Origin: Asaia sp. W19
GTDB taxonomy: Bacteria > Pseudomonadota > Alphaproteobacteria > Acetobacterales > Acetobacteraceae
DNA: 34,181 bases
Assembly: GCF_003994335.1 (NCBI RefSeq)
Contig: NZ_PNQZ01000074.1
Location: 1-34,181 of the forward strand
Reading direction: 5' to 3'
In this document: piece after piece, positions 15,785 to 24,575 of the stretch
Layout: each line of letters begins with the position of its first letter
Position numbering within the stretch: position 1 is the stretch's first letter
The notes under the pieces: model-generated
Told to the model about the DNA's origin: nothing
What the model saw: only the letters and a program-made list of their open reading frames with translations
Databases searched by the model: none
Program-made: the position numbers and the translations under genes

Positions 15785-16990
15785 ATGACCGAAGAGTTTC
15801 ACCGCATCCGTCGCCTGCCGCCCTATGTCTTCGCCGAAGTGAACAAGGCCAAGGCCGCGGCCCGAGCGCATGGTGAAGACATCATCGATCTGGGCATGGG
15901 CAATCCCGACAGCCCCACACCGCCGCATATCGTCCGAAAACTGGTTGAGACCGTGGCAGACCCGCGCAGCCACCGCTATTCGGTCAGCCGGGGCATTCCC
16001 GGTTTGCGCCGCGCACTGGCGGGGTATTACGAGCGTCGCTTCGGCGTGGATCTGAATCCCGAGACCGAAGTCATCGCGACTCTGGGCTCGAAAGAGGGGC
16101 TGGCCAACCTGTCCTCAGCCATCACCAGCCCCGGTGATACGATCCTGGTGCCGAATCCGTCCTATCCCATCCATCAGTTCGGCTTCATCATCGCGGGTGC
16201 CTCGGTGCGTTCCATTCCGGCCACGCCGGATGAGGACATGCTGCGCGCGCTCGAACGCGCCGTACGCCATTCCGTACCCAAGCCAACCGCGCTGATCGTG
16301 AACTTCCCCTCCAACCCGACGGCGTTCACAGCCTCGCTGGATTTCTACAAGGAGCTGGTGGCTTTTGCCCGTCGCGAGCAGATCTGGATCCTGTCCGATC
16401 TGGCCTATTGCGAAATCTATTTCGGCGACGAGCCACCGCCGTCCATCCTGCAGGTACCAGGCGCCAAGGACATCGCGGTCGAGTTCACCTCGCTCTCAAA
16501 GACCTATTCCATGGCGGGCTGGCGCATGGGATTTGCTGCTGGCAATCCGCATCTGATCCAGGCGCTCACACGCATCAAATCCTATCTCGATTACGGGGCC
16601 TTTACCCCCATTCAGGTAGCGGCCGTTGCAGCCCTGAGCGGCCCGCAGGATTGCGTGACGGAAATCCGCGACATGTATCGCGAGCGGCGTGACGTGCTCA
16701 TCCGCGGGCTTCATGCCGCAGGCTGGGACGTCCCGTCGCCGCAGGGCTCGATGTTTGCCTGGGCGCCCATCCCCGAGCGCTTTGCCGAAATGGGCAGCGT
16801 CGATTTCAGCAAGCTCCTGCTCAAGGAAGCCGGAGTGGCCGTGGCGCCAGGGCTTGGCTTTGGTGAATACGGCGAGGGCTTCGTCCGCATCGGTCTTGTC
16901 GAGAACACGCAGCGCCTGCGTCAGGCCACGCGCGCCATCAAGACCTTTCTCAACAAACACGGCGTCAAACAGGCAGAGGCAGTTTCGTGA
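15785..16990 (+). CDS. PLP-dependent aminotransferase, AlaC / LL-diaminopimelate aminotransferase-like
   Basis: Cytoplasmic fold-type I (class I/II) aminotransferase of 401 residues. The cofactor lysine is Lys239 in SLSKTYSMAGWRMGF; other PLP contacts are Asn177 (FPSNPTA), Asp205 and Tyr208 (LSDLAYCEIYF) and Arg247. The N-terminal RRLPPYVFAEVNKAKAAARA and IDLGMGNPD segments are typical of the AlaC (YfdZ) group, often labelled alanine, aspartate or LL-diaminopimelate aminotransferase. Its stop overlaps the hom start (GTGA), so the two are translationally coupled. Placement beside homoserine dehydrogenase points to amino-acid biosynthesis: alanine or glutamate transamination, or a step of the aspartate family. 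The exact substrate cannot be fixed from sequence. Confidence 0.88.
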   Translation: MTEEFHRIRRLPPYVFAEVNKAKAAARAHGEDIIDLGMGNPDSPTPPHIVRKLVETVADPRSHRYSVSRGIPGLRRALAGYYERRFGVDLNPETEVIATLGSKEGLANLSSAITSPGDTILVPNPSYPIHQFGFIIAGASVRSIPATPDEDMLRALERAVRHSVPKPTALIVNFPSNPTAFTASLDFYKELVAFARREQIWILSDLAYCEIYFGDEPPPSILQVPGAKDIAVEFTSLSKTYSMAGWRMGFAAGNPHLIQALTRIKSYLDYGAFTPIQVAAVAALSGPQDCVTEIRDMYRERRDVLIRGLHAAGWDVPSPQGSMFAWAPIPERFAEMGSVDFSKLLLKEAGVAVAPGLGFGEYGEGFVRIGLVENTQRLRQATRAIKTFLNKHGVKQAEAVS

Positions 16991-18300
16991 ACGGTCAAAC
17001 ACTTCATCTTGGTATTGCGGGTCTTGGCACGGTCGGGGCTGGCGTGGTGCGCCTTCTGCGTGAAAACGCCCAGGCCATCACCGCCCGTGCCGGACGAACC
17101 ATCGAGGTGGTCGCCGTCTCGGCGCGTGATCGCACGCGCGACCGCGGAGTCGATCTGACCGGCCTGACCTGGCATGACGACGCCATCGCTCTCGCCGCCG
17201 ACCCCAGGGTCGATGTGGTGCTCGAGCTGATTGGCGGCGCCGAAGGCTCGGCCCGTGCGCTCGTAGAGGCCGCGCTGAAGGCTGGAAAGCCGGTTGTCAC
17301 AGCCAACAAGGCCCTGCTGGCCATTCACGGGGCCTCTCTGGCACGCCTCGCACGCGAGAACGAAACCTCGCTGCTTTTCGAAGCGTCGGTGGCGGGCGGT
17401 ATCCCGGCCATCAAGCTGGTGCGTGAGGGTCTGGCCGCCGACCATCTGCTGCGCGTAGGCGGCATTCTGAACGGCACCTGCAACTACATCCTGACCGCGA
17501 TGCGCGAGACGGGCCGCGATTTCGGGGATATCCTGGCGGAAGCTCAGGCACTCGGCTATGCCGAGGCCGACCCATCCACTGATGTGGATGGCTGGGACGC
17601 CGCACACAAGCTCGCCATTCTGGCCGGTCTCGCCTTCGGCCAGCCCGTGCGTTTCGATTCGCTGCATGTCGAGGGGATCCGCAATATCGCCGCCTGCGAT
17701 CAGGCCTTCGCCCGCGAGATGGGCTATCGCATCAAGCTTCTCGGCAGTGCCCGTAGTGACGGTCAGGGCAAGATCGAGGCCTCGATGCGCCCGTGCATGG
17801 TCCCGCAATCCGCTCCCATCGCCAATGTGGATGGCGTGTTCAACGCCGTACTGACCGAGGGCGCCTTCAGCGGTCCGATGCTGATCGAAGGGCGTGGCGC
17901 CGGTGCCGGTCCCACCGCCAGCGCCGTCGTGGCCGATGTGATCGATCTTGCCCGTGGTACGGCCCTGCCCGTCTGGGGCATGGACCCGAAGCCCGAAATC
18001 GCCTGCGCCCCGCGTGAAAGCCTGGGCGGCCAGTATTATCTGCGCCTTTTTGTTCAGGACCGTCCGGGCGTCGTGGCCGATATCACGGCAGCCCTGCGCG
18101 ACTATGGCGTGTCGCTGCGCGCGCTCTCCCAGCATGCCGCCGAGGAAGCTGTTCAGCCTGCCGGTTCACAGACGGTTGTTCCGCTTGCGCTTGTCACACA
18201 TGAAACCAGCGAGGCGGCCATGCTTTCCGTCCTGACGGCCCTCGAGCCCCTGGAAACTGTCGTCGGCACACCGCTGCTCATGAAAATCGAGACTGTGTGA
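16987..18300 (+). CDS. hom: Homoserine dehydrogenase
   Basis: Reduces aspartate semialdehyde to homoserine, the branch to threonine and methionine. The start is a GTG that overlaps the aminotransferase stop by 4 bases. The 437-residue protein has the NAD(P)-binding loop GIAGLGTVGAG (residues 9-19), the TANKALLA strand, the substrate and catalytic region FEASVAGGIPAIKLVREGL, LNGTCNYIL and GYAEADPSTDVDGWDAAHK, then a C-terminal ACT domain (about 350-437, beginning YLRLFVQDRPGVVADI) that usually mediates threonine feedback inhibition. Length and domain order are normal for monofunctional bacterial enzymes. It is followed by glpX after 84 bases. Confidence 0.96.
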   Translation: MNGQTLHLGIAGLGTVGAGVVRLLRENAQAITARAGRTIEVVAVSARDRTRDRGVDLTGLTWHDDAIALAADPRVDVVLELIGGAEGSARALVEAALKAGKPVVTANKALLAIHGASLARLARENETSLLFEASVAGGIPAIKLVREGLAADHLLRVGGILNGTCNYILTAMRETGRDFGDILAEAQALGYAEADPSTDVDGWDAAHKLAILAGLAFGQPVRFDSLHVEGIRNIAACDQAFAREMGYRIKLLGSARSDGQGKIEASMRPCMVPQSAPIANVDGVFNAVLTEGAFSGPMLIEGRGAGAGPTASAVVADVIDLARGTALPVWGMDPKPEIACAPRESLGGQYYLRLFVQDRPGVVADITAALRDYGVSLRALSQHAAEEAVQPAGSQTVVPLALVTHETSEAAMLSVLTALEPLETVVGTPLLMKIETV

Positions 18301-18384
18301 TGTGGCAAAGGCGGCACATCCCGGCATAACAGGGCGTGTCGCAATTCCGGCTCAGCTGGATAGAGTACAGATAGGATATACCGG

Positions 18385-19377
18385 ATGCCTTTCTCTCCTA
18401 AGTATAAAGTGACGGATCGCAACCTCGCGCTCGAACTTGTGCGCGTTACAGAGGCTGCGGCCATCTCGTCATCGGCCTGGACAGGCCGTGGGGAAAAGAA
18501 CGAGGCTGACGGTGCAGCCGTTCAGGCCATGCGGGCCGCGTTCGACACGGTCGCGATCGAAGGGACGGTCGTGATCGGCGAAGGCGAGATGGATGAAGCG
18601 CCGATGCTTTATATCGGCGAGAAGGTGGGGGCTGGCGGCCCCAAGATGGATATTGCTGTCGACCCGCTGGAAGGCACCAATCTCTGCGCCAAGGACATGC
18701 CCAATGCCATGACCATGGTGGCATTGGCCGAAAGCGGCAATTTCCTCCATGCTCCCGATATCTACATGCAAAAGCTGGTGGTCGGTCCGAACCTGCCGGA
18801 AGACCTGATCGATATCGATGCCCCGATCGAGACCACGCTGCGTGACCTCGCCAAGGCCAAGGGCAAGGACATCTCCTCCATCACCATGTGCGCACTCGAC
18901 CGCGAGCGCCATGAAGAGCTGATTGCCCGCGCCCGTGAAGCTGGCGCGCGCGTCATGCTGCTGACCGATGGCGACGTGGCCGCTGCCATCGCCGCCTGTA
19001 TGGATGAGAGCCGCGTGGATATCTATGCAGGTTCCGGTGGCGCCCCTGAGGGTGTTCTCGCTGCCGCGGCGGTACGCTGCGTCGGGGGCCAGATGCAGGG
19101 CCGCCTGATGTTCGAGGATGAAAGCCAGGTCGAACGCGCCCGCTCGATGGACCCTGGCAAGGACCCCACCCGCAAGCTCGGCCTGCATGACATGGCCCGC
19201 GGCGATGTTCTGTTCTCCGCTACCGGCGTGACCACGGGTACACTTCTGCGCGGCGTGCGCTTCTATGGCCCCACCATTGCGCGCACCCATTCCATCGTGA
19301 TGCGCTCCAAATCAGCCACGGTGCGCTTCATTGAAGGGCGCCACGATTTCTCCACCAAGACATGGGCAGGTCACTGA
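18385..19377 (+). CDS. glpX: Fructose-1,6-bisphosphatase class II
   Basis: Gluconeogenic phosphatase that converts fructose-1,6-bisphosphate to fructose-6-phosphate; in some bacteria it also hydrolyses sedoheptulose-1,7-bisphosphate. The 330-residue protein carries the class II signatures WTGRGEKNEADGAAV, VIGEGEMDEAPML with metal-binding acidic residues, VDPLEGTNL, the YAGSGGAPEGVLAAAA loop and FSATGVTTG. An AGGA ribosome binding site lies 8 bases before the ATG. In acetic acid bacteria lacking phosphofructokinase, sugar flow depends on the pentose phosphate route and this enzyme returns triose carbon to it. It sits between hom and recJ on the same strand, 21 bases before recJ, so it is probably co-transcribed with at least recJ. 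Confidence 0.95.
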   Translation: MPFSPKYKVTDRNLALELVRVTEAAAISSSAWTGRGEKNEADGAAVQAMRAAFDTVAIEGTVVIGEGEMDEAPMLYIGEKVGAGGPKMDIAVDPLEGTNLCAKDMPNAMTMVALAESGNFLHAPDIYMQKLVVGPNLPEDLIDIDAPIETTLRDLAKAKGKDISSITMCALDRERHEELIARAREAGARVMLLTDGDVAAAIAACMDESRVDIYAGSGGAPEGVLAAAAVRCVGGQMQGRLMFEDESQVERARSMDPGKDPTRKLGLHDMARGDVLFSATGVTTGTLLRGVRFYGPTIARTHSIVMRSKSATVRFIEGRHDFSTKTWAGH

Positions 19378-19398
19378 ACCCATTCTATAAGGGAGCGC

Positions 19399-21207
19399 AT
19401 GTCTGACGCTCCCTCGTTCCTTGTTCCGCCAGATCCGGTTCTGTCCGTTCATTCCAGCGGCAGCGGGCGTTCCTGGGTCTGGCGCGACGAGAAACTGGCG
19501 ACCGGCGATGGCCGCGTGGCCCTTGCGATGGCGCAGCGCGCCGGTATTCCGGAACTTCTCGCACGCATACTGCATGGCAGGGGGGTCGATCCCTCACAGG
19601 TCGCGGCCTTTCTCGATCCGAGGCTGCGTGACTGGCTACCCGATCCGTCCTGCCTGCACAGCATGGACGAAACCGCCGCCCGCCTCGCGCAGGCGGTCCG
19701 ATGCGGTGAGACCGTCGGTGTGTTCGGTGATTACGATGTGGATGGCGCCTGCGGCACCACCCTCCTGACCGAAACGCTGCGCGAACTGGGCTGTGCGGTC
19801 CATTTCCATATTCCGGACCGGCAGAAAGAGGGGTACGGCCCGAACGCGCCTGCCCTCGAGGGGCTGCGCGCCAAGGGGGCGACGCTGCTCGTCTGTGTGG
19901 ATTGCGGCACAGCGGCAGTCGCCCTGCTCGACGCTCTGCGGGGGAAGGGCGATATCATCGTTCTGGATCATCACAAGCCTGACGGCGCCATTCTGCCCGG
20001 CTGCCTTGTGGTGAATCCGAACCGTCTGGATTGTGGCTCGGGGCTGGGTCATCTCTGTGCCACGAGCGTTGCTTTTCTGACCCTGGTCGCCACCTGCCGC
20101 GCCCTGCGTCTTTCCGGCTGGTTTGAAACGCATGAGGAACCGGCCCTTCTGGGCAAGCTCGATCTGGTCGCGCTCGCCACCATCTGCGATGTCATGCCGC
20201 TGCGTGATCTGAACCGCGCTTTTGTGGCCCAAGGTTTGCGCGTGATGGGGCGCGGCGAGCGCCTGGGGCTCTCCACTCTCGCCTCCGTGGCAGGAGTGAA
20301 GGAAACAGCCAGTGCCATGGCCTGCGGCTTTGGCATCGGCCCACGCATCAATGCAGGCGGGCGCATCGCCCAGGCTGAGCTGGGCGTCAAGCTCCTGCTC
20401 AGCGAGGATGCATTTGAAGCGCGCGCGCTGGCCGAGAAGCTCGATGAGATCAACAGGCAGCGCCAGACCGTCGAAGCCGATATCCTGACAGAGGCCTATC
20501 ACCAGGCGGAATCCCAGCTTGAGGCAGGGCATGCCGCCCTGTTTCTGCATGGGGAGAGCTGGCATCCTGGCGTGGTGGGGATCGTGGCCAGTCGCGTGCG
20601 CGAGCGCTGTAATCGCCCCACGCTGATTGGCGCCTTGCAGGACGGCGTGATCAAGGGGTCTGCACGCTCGGTACCGGGGCTGGATATAGGCGCTGCCGTG
20701 ATTGCTGCGTGCCAGTCGGGCTTGCTCCTGACAGGGGGGGGACATGCCATGGCCGCGGGGTTCTCTCTCCCTGCTGAAAAAGCCGGAGCATTTCATGCCC
20801 ATCTGGATCAGGCGCTGGCCGAGGCGCGTCATCGCCCGCGCCACGACGCATTGAGCATTGACGGGGTTCTGGCCCTGCGTGGGGCGACCACGGAAATCGC
20901 GGCGCAACTCGCTAGGCTGGGACCATTCGGTGCAGGCCATGAAGAGCCGGTCATCGCGATCAGCCGAGTACGCGCCGTCAAAAGCGAACGCATCGGCCGT
21001 GACGGCAATACGCTGCGTGTGATCCTGCAGGGCGAAGATGGCGGCAGGTTGCGTGGTCTCGTGTTCCGAGCCGCTGACAAGACCTTTGCGGAATTGCTGG
21101 AAGACCGCGCCATGCCGGTGCTTCATGTGGCCGGGCAATTGCGCTGCGAGCAGTGGCAAGGTCAGGATATGCTGAGCTTTTTTATTTTGGACGCCGCCAC
21201 GATTTAG
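19399..21207 (+). CDS. recJ: Single-stranded-DNA-specific exonuclease RecJ
   Basis: A 5'-to-3' single-strand DNA exonuclease in RecF-pathway recombination, mismatch repair and base excision repair. The 602-residue protein has the DHH phosphoesterase motifs: GDYDVDGACGT (residues 110-120), LLVCVDCGTAA, and DHH at 190-192. The DHHA1 domain follows with SARSVPGLDIGAAV and GGGHAMAAGFSL, then the C-terminal OB-like domain. The start is supported by AAGGGAG at about 6 bases. It lies 21 bases after glpX and 48 bases before tRNA-Glu. Length and motif order are complete, so it should be functional. Confidence 0.96.
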   Translation: MSDAPSFLVPPDPVLSVHSSGSGRSWVWRDEKLATGDGRVALAMAQRAGIPELLARILHGRGVDPSQVAAFLDPRLRDWLPDPSCLHSMDETAARLAQAVRCGETVGVFGDYDVDGACGTTLLTETLRELGCAVHFHIPDRQKEGYGPNAPALEGLRAKGATLLVCVDCGTAAVALLDALRGKGDIIVLDHHKPDGAILPGCLVVNPNRLDCGSGLGHLCATSVAFLTLVATCRALRLSGWFETHEEPALLGKLDLVALATICDVMPLRDLNRAFVAQGLRVMGRGERLGLSTLASVAGVKETASAMACGFGIGPRINAGGRIAQAELGVKLLLSEDAFEARALAEKLDEINRQRQTVEADILTEAYHQAESQLEAGHAALFLHGESWHPGVVGIVASRVRERCNRPTLIGALQDGVIKGSARSVPGLDIGAAVIAACQSGLLLTGGGHAMAAGFSLPAEKAGAFHAHLDQALAEARHRPRHDALSIDGVLALRGATTEIAAQLARLGPFGAGHEEPVIAISRVRAVKSERIGRDGNTLRVILQGEDGGRLRGLVFRAADKTFAELLEDRAMPVLHVAGQLRCEQWQGQDMLSFFILDAATI

Positions 21208-21255
21208 GGGTTGACCCCTCCCCCCCGCTGGGATAATCAGCCGCTCACGCCTCCA

Positions 21256-21331
21256 GTCCCGTTCGTCTAGAGGCCTAGGACACCGCCCTTTCACGGCGGT
21301 AACACGGGTTCGAATCCCGTACGGGACACCA
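21256..21331 (+). tRNA. tRNA-Glu (anticodon UUC)
   Basis: A complete cloverleaf: acceptor GTCCCGT pairs with ACGGGAC, anticodon stem CCGCC / GGCGG encloses CTTTCAC with anticodon TTC at 21290-21292, the T-arm reads CGGGTTCGAATCCCG, and CCA is encoded at 21329-21331. It is transcribed in the same direction as recJ. Confidence 0.97.
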
Positions 21332-21340
21332 CGGCATTTG

Positions 21341-21356
21341 CCGCAGTTTTCTGCGG
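21341..21356 (+). terminator. Small hairpin just downstream of tRNA-Glu
   Basis: A perfect stem CCGCAG-TTTT-CTGCGG begins 10 bases after the tRNA end. There is no following T-run. It may end or help process the tRNA precursor. Confidence 0.4.
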
Positions 21357-22060
21357 GATGCAGCGGATTAGAAGCAAAATCCTGATTTACCATATCGTTG
21401 ATTTTGAGCCATTCCTGAGTCAATCAGGGAAACATGGCTCTCTGGTATCAGGGGCTTCGCATGAGCGCATTCTGAAAAGCCCGATATCGATCTGTCGAAG
21501 AGGGGGCGGCCTTTGGAGAAGTCCGGTGCCGTAATGTGCGCTCGTCGCCATGAGCCAAGGCGATGCCACGCCACGCGCACCCGTCTCGCCGTCCAAGTGA
21601 AGCTGTCCCTGGTCACCGTCTTCGACCCGGTAACCATCAAGCATCGCGCAGTCTATGATCGGTCCGCTTGGAGTCTTCAAGCCAATCGAACCGCCATCAA
21701 ACCCGCCCCTAATCATCGCTGGATACGCACAGATGTCCAGACAAACGAACACCCGTGGAATGTCGGGTCCGTGGCTGAGGCGATGCGCTGCCGCACCGAT
21801 CGCTCTTCGAGTCAGGGATCATCCCGGGAGTGAATGGTGCCTCCTCGTCTTGCCCAGGGCCGCATCAACCGACCAGTTTATCAGCTGTCCACCATGAAGG
21901 CATCGTCGCTGACAGACAGGCGCAACGTCACCCTATCTGGCGTATGAACGAAGAGCGAGGCATGGCCGGGAGAGAAAAACAGTCAAAGCGCCGCCACACT
22001 GCCGATCGGGCAAGACCTGTCCGCAGCGTGGTCCTGTTGATCTCGATTGAGTCCGCCGGA
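21357..22060. other. Long stretch without a supportable gene after tRNA-Glu
   Basis: About 700 bases in which no frame on either strand shows a recognisable family. The longest leftward frame (21752-21420, about 110 codons from a GTG) includes the text IGLKTPSGPIIDCAMLDGYRV; I do not recognise it and it has no convincing ribosome binding site. Frames on both strands are short and broken. It may be an eroded gene or the remains of an element inserted next to the tRNA. No integrase remnant and no copy of the tRNA 3' end were seen. Confidence 0.4.
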
Positions 22061-22077
22061 AAGGCTTTTATGGCCTT
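22061..22077 (-). terminator. Weak hairpin after the metallophosphoesterase gene
   Basis: On the minus strand AAGGC-CATAAAA-GCCTT begins 8 bases after the stop and runs into TTCC. The 5-bp stem is short; position is the main support. Confidence 0.35.
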
Positions 22078-22085
22078 GTGAAAAG

Positions 22086-23285
22086 TCAGGAAGCGCGCAG
22101 GGTAAATCGGGTGATCTCCGAAGGGCGGCCAAGGCGCAGGGCGAAGCCGGGCCATATGCCGGTGCCGTTGCTGACATACAGGGCCATGCTTCCGACATGA
22201 TATAACCCGGAGACAAAACCCTTGTTGCCACGCGCCACGAGGGCATCCAGCCCGTAGATCATGCCACCATGAGTATGACCCGAAAGCTGCAACGCAACGC
22301 CCAGACGCGCCGCCTCTCGCGCCTCGCCGGGTTGATGGTCGAGCAGGATCACGGGCGCGGTTACCGGTCGGTTCGCCAGCGCAAGTGCGAGGTCCGGGCC
22401 GACTTCTCCATGATGGGCAGCCGAACGATCCGTCACCCCCGCCAGGACGAGTGTATCGTCCTTCCGCCTGATTATTTCGTGGCTATTGAGCAGGAATCGG
22501 AGACCCATGCGCGAGAGATGAGCGATCCACTCGGCATAATCGAAGAAATATTCGTGATTGCCGGGAATGGCCCACACACCATCCGGAGCCGTCAGGGCTG
22601 CGAGCGGGGCAACGTCATCTCGGCGCATTGCCACCGAACCATCGATAAAGTCCCCGGTGACCACAATCAGATCGGCCCCCGCTCCATTCGTCCTTGTCAC
22701 CACGGCCTCCGCCCAACGTGCGGGAAAGAGGCGGGTGATATGAAGATCCGTCAGCTGAACCAGACGGTAACCCTCAAATCCGGGCGGTAATCCGGCAATA
22801 TCAAGCGTGATGTCACGTATGGGGGGAACACGCAGAGCGTTGGCTACCCCCCATGCCGAGAGAAACGCCGCAAGTGCCCCCGCAACCACGCGGGACACGG
22901 TGCCGATATGAAAAGGACGCCATGTCACAAGTGCCCAGATCGCGGCGCCTCCATCCACCGCCAGTTGCAGGACGGTGACAAACATCAGGGCACCGAAACC
23001 CCAGTTGAACAGGATGACCGCCAGACGCGGCATCTCAGGCGCAAAAACCGAGCCCGAGGAAAGACGGCACCAATAGTGATAAAGCCCTACCACTACGATC
23101 AGACAGGCCGCGGCGATCCTCGCCGGGAGAGGAAGAGGCAATGGCCAGAGCCAGTTCAGGATGACAACAAGAAAAAGCGTGCTGAAAACAACTGGGCGCA
23201 AGAGAATCACATTCCGGAAATAAGTGCGTCCAGCCGCAACGTCCGATGGAGAGTTCGGTTTTCGGATTCCTACCCTCAGGACCAC
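22086..23285 (-). CDS. Membrane-anchored metallophosphoesterase (YkuE/YaeI-like)
   Basis: Calcineurin-like phosphoesterase with an N-terminal membrane region. The frame is open to 23444, but that part lies inside the DoxX gene, so I start at GTG 23285 (399 residues); a GTG at 23210 with CCGGA before it is equally possible. Four hydrophobic stretches (about residues 28-52, 54-72, 87-112 and 128-148) precede the catalytic domain. Metal-ligand motifs are LTDLHI (Asp180, His182), GDFIDG (Asp212), GNHEY (Asn243, His244) and SGHTHGG (His337, His339). The family includes phosphodiesterases acting on lipid-linked or other phosphoesters at the membrane; the substrate here is unknown. It is last in the operon, overlapping the DoxX-like gene by a few bases. 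Confidence 0.88.
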   Translation of the reverse strand: MVLRVGIRKPNSPSDVAAGRTYFRNVILLRPVVFSTLFLVVILNWLWPLPLPLPARIAAACLIVVVGLYHYWCRLSSGSVFAPEMPRLAVILFNWGFGALMFVTVLQLAVDGGAAIWALVTWRPFHIGTVSRVVAGALAAFLSAWGVANALRVPPIRDITLDIAGLPPGFEGYRLVQLTDLHITRLFPARWAEAVVTRTNGAGADLIVVTGDFIDGSVAMRRDDVAPLAALTAPDGVWAIPGNHEYFFDYAEWIAHLSRMGLRFLLNSHEIIRRKDDTLVLAGVTDRSAAHHGEVGPDLALALANRPVTAPVILLDHQPGEAREAARLGVALQLSGHTHGGMIYGLDALVARGNKGFVSGLYHVGSMALYVSNGTGIWPGFALRLGRPSEITRFTLRAS

Positions 23286-23590
23286 CCTAGAGCCAGGAGC
23301 GCCAGAAACAGGCCAAAAGCGGGCATATGGGAAAATGCGCGCCAGCGCAGCAGCGTGATCAGAACCGCCAAAAGAATCATGACCGCCAGAACCTGCCCCG
23401 CCATCTGCATTTGCGGAAAGATCATGAGCCCGACACAGACCCATTCAAGCGCTCCGGTTACGCGACACCACCATCCGGGGTAACCCCATCGCACAAACTG
23501 CGCACGCAAGGTGTCCCGACCTAGAAGATTGACCAGACCTGCACCCATCATGGCGACAATGAAGAGGTACCGCGCAGCTTCATGCATCAC
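23276..23590 (-). CDS. DoxX-like small membrane protein
   Basis: A 104-residue integral membrane protein with four predicted hydrophobic helices, the size and pattern of DoxX_2/DoxX-like proteins, whose role is poorly known (some are linked to thiosulfate:quinone oxidoreductase or redox stress). Recognisable parts are the GAGLVNLLGRD turn, FVRWGYPGWWCRVTGALEW and ITLLRWRAFSHMPAF. The start is GTG 23590 or ATG 23587; GGGGA lies 7 bases before the GTG. The gene overlaps the upstream epimerase-type stop by about 10 bases and the metallophosphoesterase by a similar amount, a tightly packed, probably co-translated trio. Confidence 0.78.
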   Translation of the reverse strand: MMHEAARYLFIVAMMGAGLVNLLGRDTLRAQFVRWGYPGWWCRVTGALEWVCVGLMIFPQMQMAGQVLAVMILLAVLITLLRWRAFSHMPAFGLFLALLALGWS

Positions 23591-24473
23591 GGTAATTCCC
23601 CGACGTGATCGCCTCGAATTCCTGCAGGATCGTGCCCATGACCGGTCGCCAGCCGAGCTCCGCCTGGGCCTTTCCGCCGGAAATGACCTGATCGCAGGCT
23701 ATCGCATCGGCAAAGCCACGCAGGCTTTGGCGGGCCTCCTCAATCGGCCAGAACGTGACCCGCCCTTGGGCTCCCCCTGCCCGGCTTGCCGCCTGAGCAA
23801 TTTCCATGAGACTGACAGGCGCACCATTGACGCCGTTATAAACCGACCCGGCAGGCGCATGAGTAAGGGCCCGTGCATAAAGCCGGGCAAGATCCTCGGT
23901 ATGAACGCAGCTCCAGCGATTATCACCGGTGCCTATGACGCGTGCGGCGCCCTCATTGCGGGCCTCAGCCAGCAGCATCATGGCCGTCCCACCGCCATAG
24001 CCATAAACCCAGCCCGGTCGGATGATCACTCCATGCACATCCTGTTCAGCCCTGATCTCGCGCTCCAGCGTCTCACGCCATGCCACCATCGGCAGTGGAT
24101 TGCATGCCGTTTCCTCAGTAGCGGCTTTGTCTCCCGTCGCGCCGTATACCAGACAGCCACTGGTATAGATCAGCCGCTTGCCAGTTCCCCGAAGGGCATC
24201 GAGCAACGCATGGGTGGCGCGACGATCGAGATCCGCCGCTCTCTGGTCGTGGGAAGACGCCGCATGAATAACGGCATCGGCCCTTTGCGTCACAGAATGG
24301 AGCAACGCCGTGTCTGCCAAATCGCCGGCGACAATGTCGAAACCCTGTGCCCTTGCCTTCTCGGCCGCTCCTTCATTCCGTGCCAGAGCGAGGATACCAT
24401 GCCCCTGTGCCTTGAGCGCGCGGGCAACCGCCCCGCCAATCAGTCCTGTTGCGCCTGTTATCATGATGTTCAT
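23580..24473 (-). CDS. NAD(P)-dependent epimerase/dehydratase-type (extended SDR) protein
   Basis: Cytoplasmic Rossmann-fold protein of 297 residues. The dinucleotide loop ITGATGLIGGAVARAL opens the sequence, followed by AGDLADTALL and AVIHAAS. The segment RLIYTSGCLVYGATGD is the active-site strand of atypical or extended SDRs, and IIRPGWVYGYGGG is the RPxxVYGxG motif of nucleotide-sugar epimerase relatives. No classical YxxxK is evident, so catalysis may differ or be absent. It precedes DoxX and the metallophosphoesterase on the same strand with overlapping ends. A LysR gene lies 102 bases upstream in the same direction and may regulate it. No substrate can be assigned. Confidence 0.85.
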   Translation of the reverse strand: MNIMITGATGLIGGAVARALKAQGHGILALARNEGAAEKARAQGFDIVAGDLADTALLHSVTQRADAVIHAASSHDQRAADLDRRATHALLDALRGTGKRLIYTSGCLVYGATGDKAATEETACNPLPMVAWRETLEREIRAEQDVHGVIIRPGWVYGYGGGTAMMLLAEARNEGAARVIGTGDNRWSCVHTEDLARLYARALTHAPAGSVYNGVNGAPVSLMEIAQAASRAGGAQGRVTFWPIEEARQSLRGFADAIACDQVISGGKAQAELGWRPVMGTILQEFEAITSGNYRDA

Positions 24474-24575
24474 GCTGTGCTTCGCCTTGCTGTTTCCTGA
24501 AGCAAGTGAAGCGGCGCGCAGAGCGGATTGGAAATGGAGAGTTCTGATAAGCCGTTATCGGCCCGCTCGATGATG

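Noticed and set aside
16921..18135. 404-codon leftward open frame
   Set aside because: Antisense to homoserine dehydrogenase, no recognisable motifs.
19636..21423. 595-codon leftward open frame across recJ and tRNA-Glu
   Set aside because: It is antisense to recJ and includes the well-known artefact translation of an antisense tRNA-Glu (YGIRTRVTAVKGRCPRPL).
21368..21752. Possible insertion-sequence remnant or small gene after tRNA-Glu
   Set aside because: No transposase motif, terminal inverted repeat or target duplication could be recognised.
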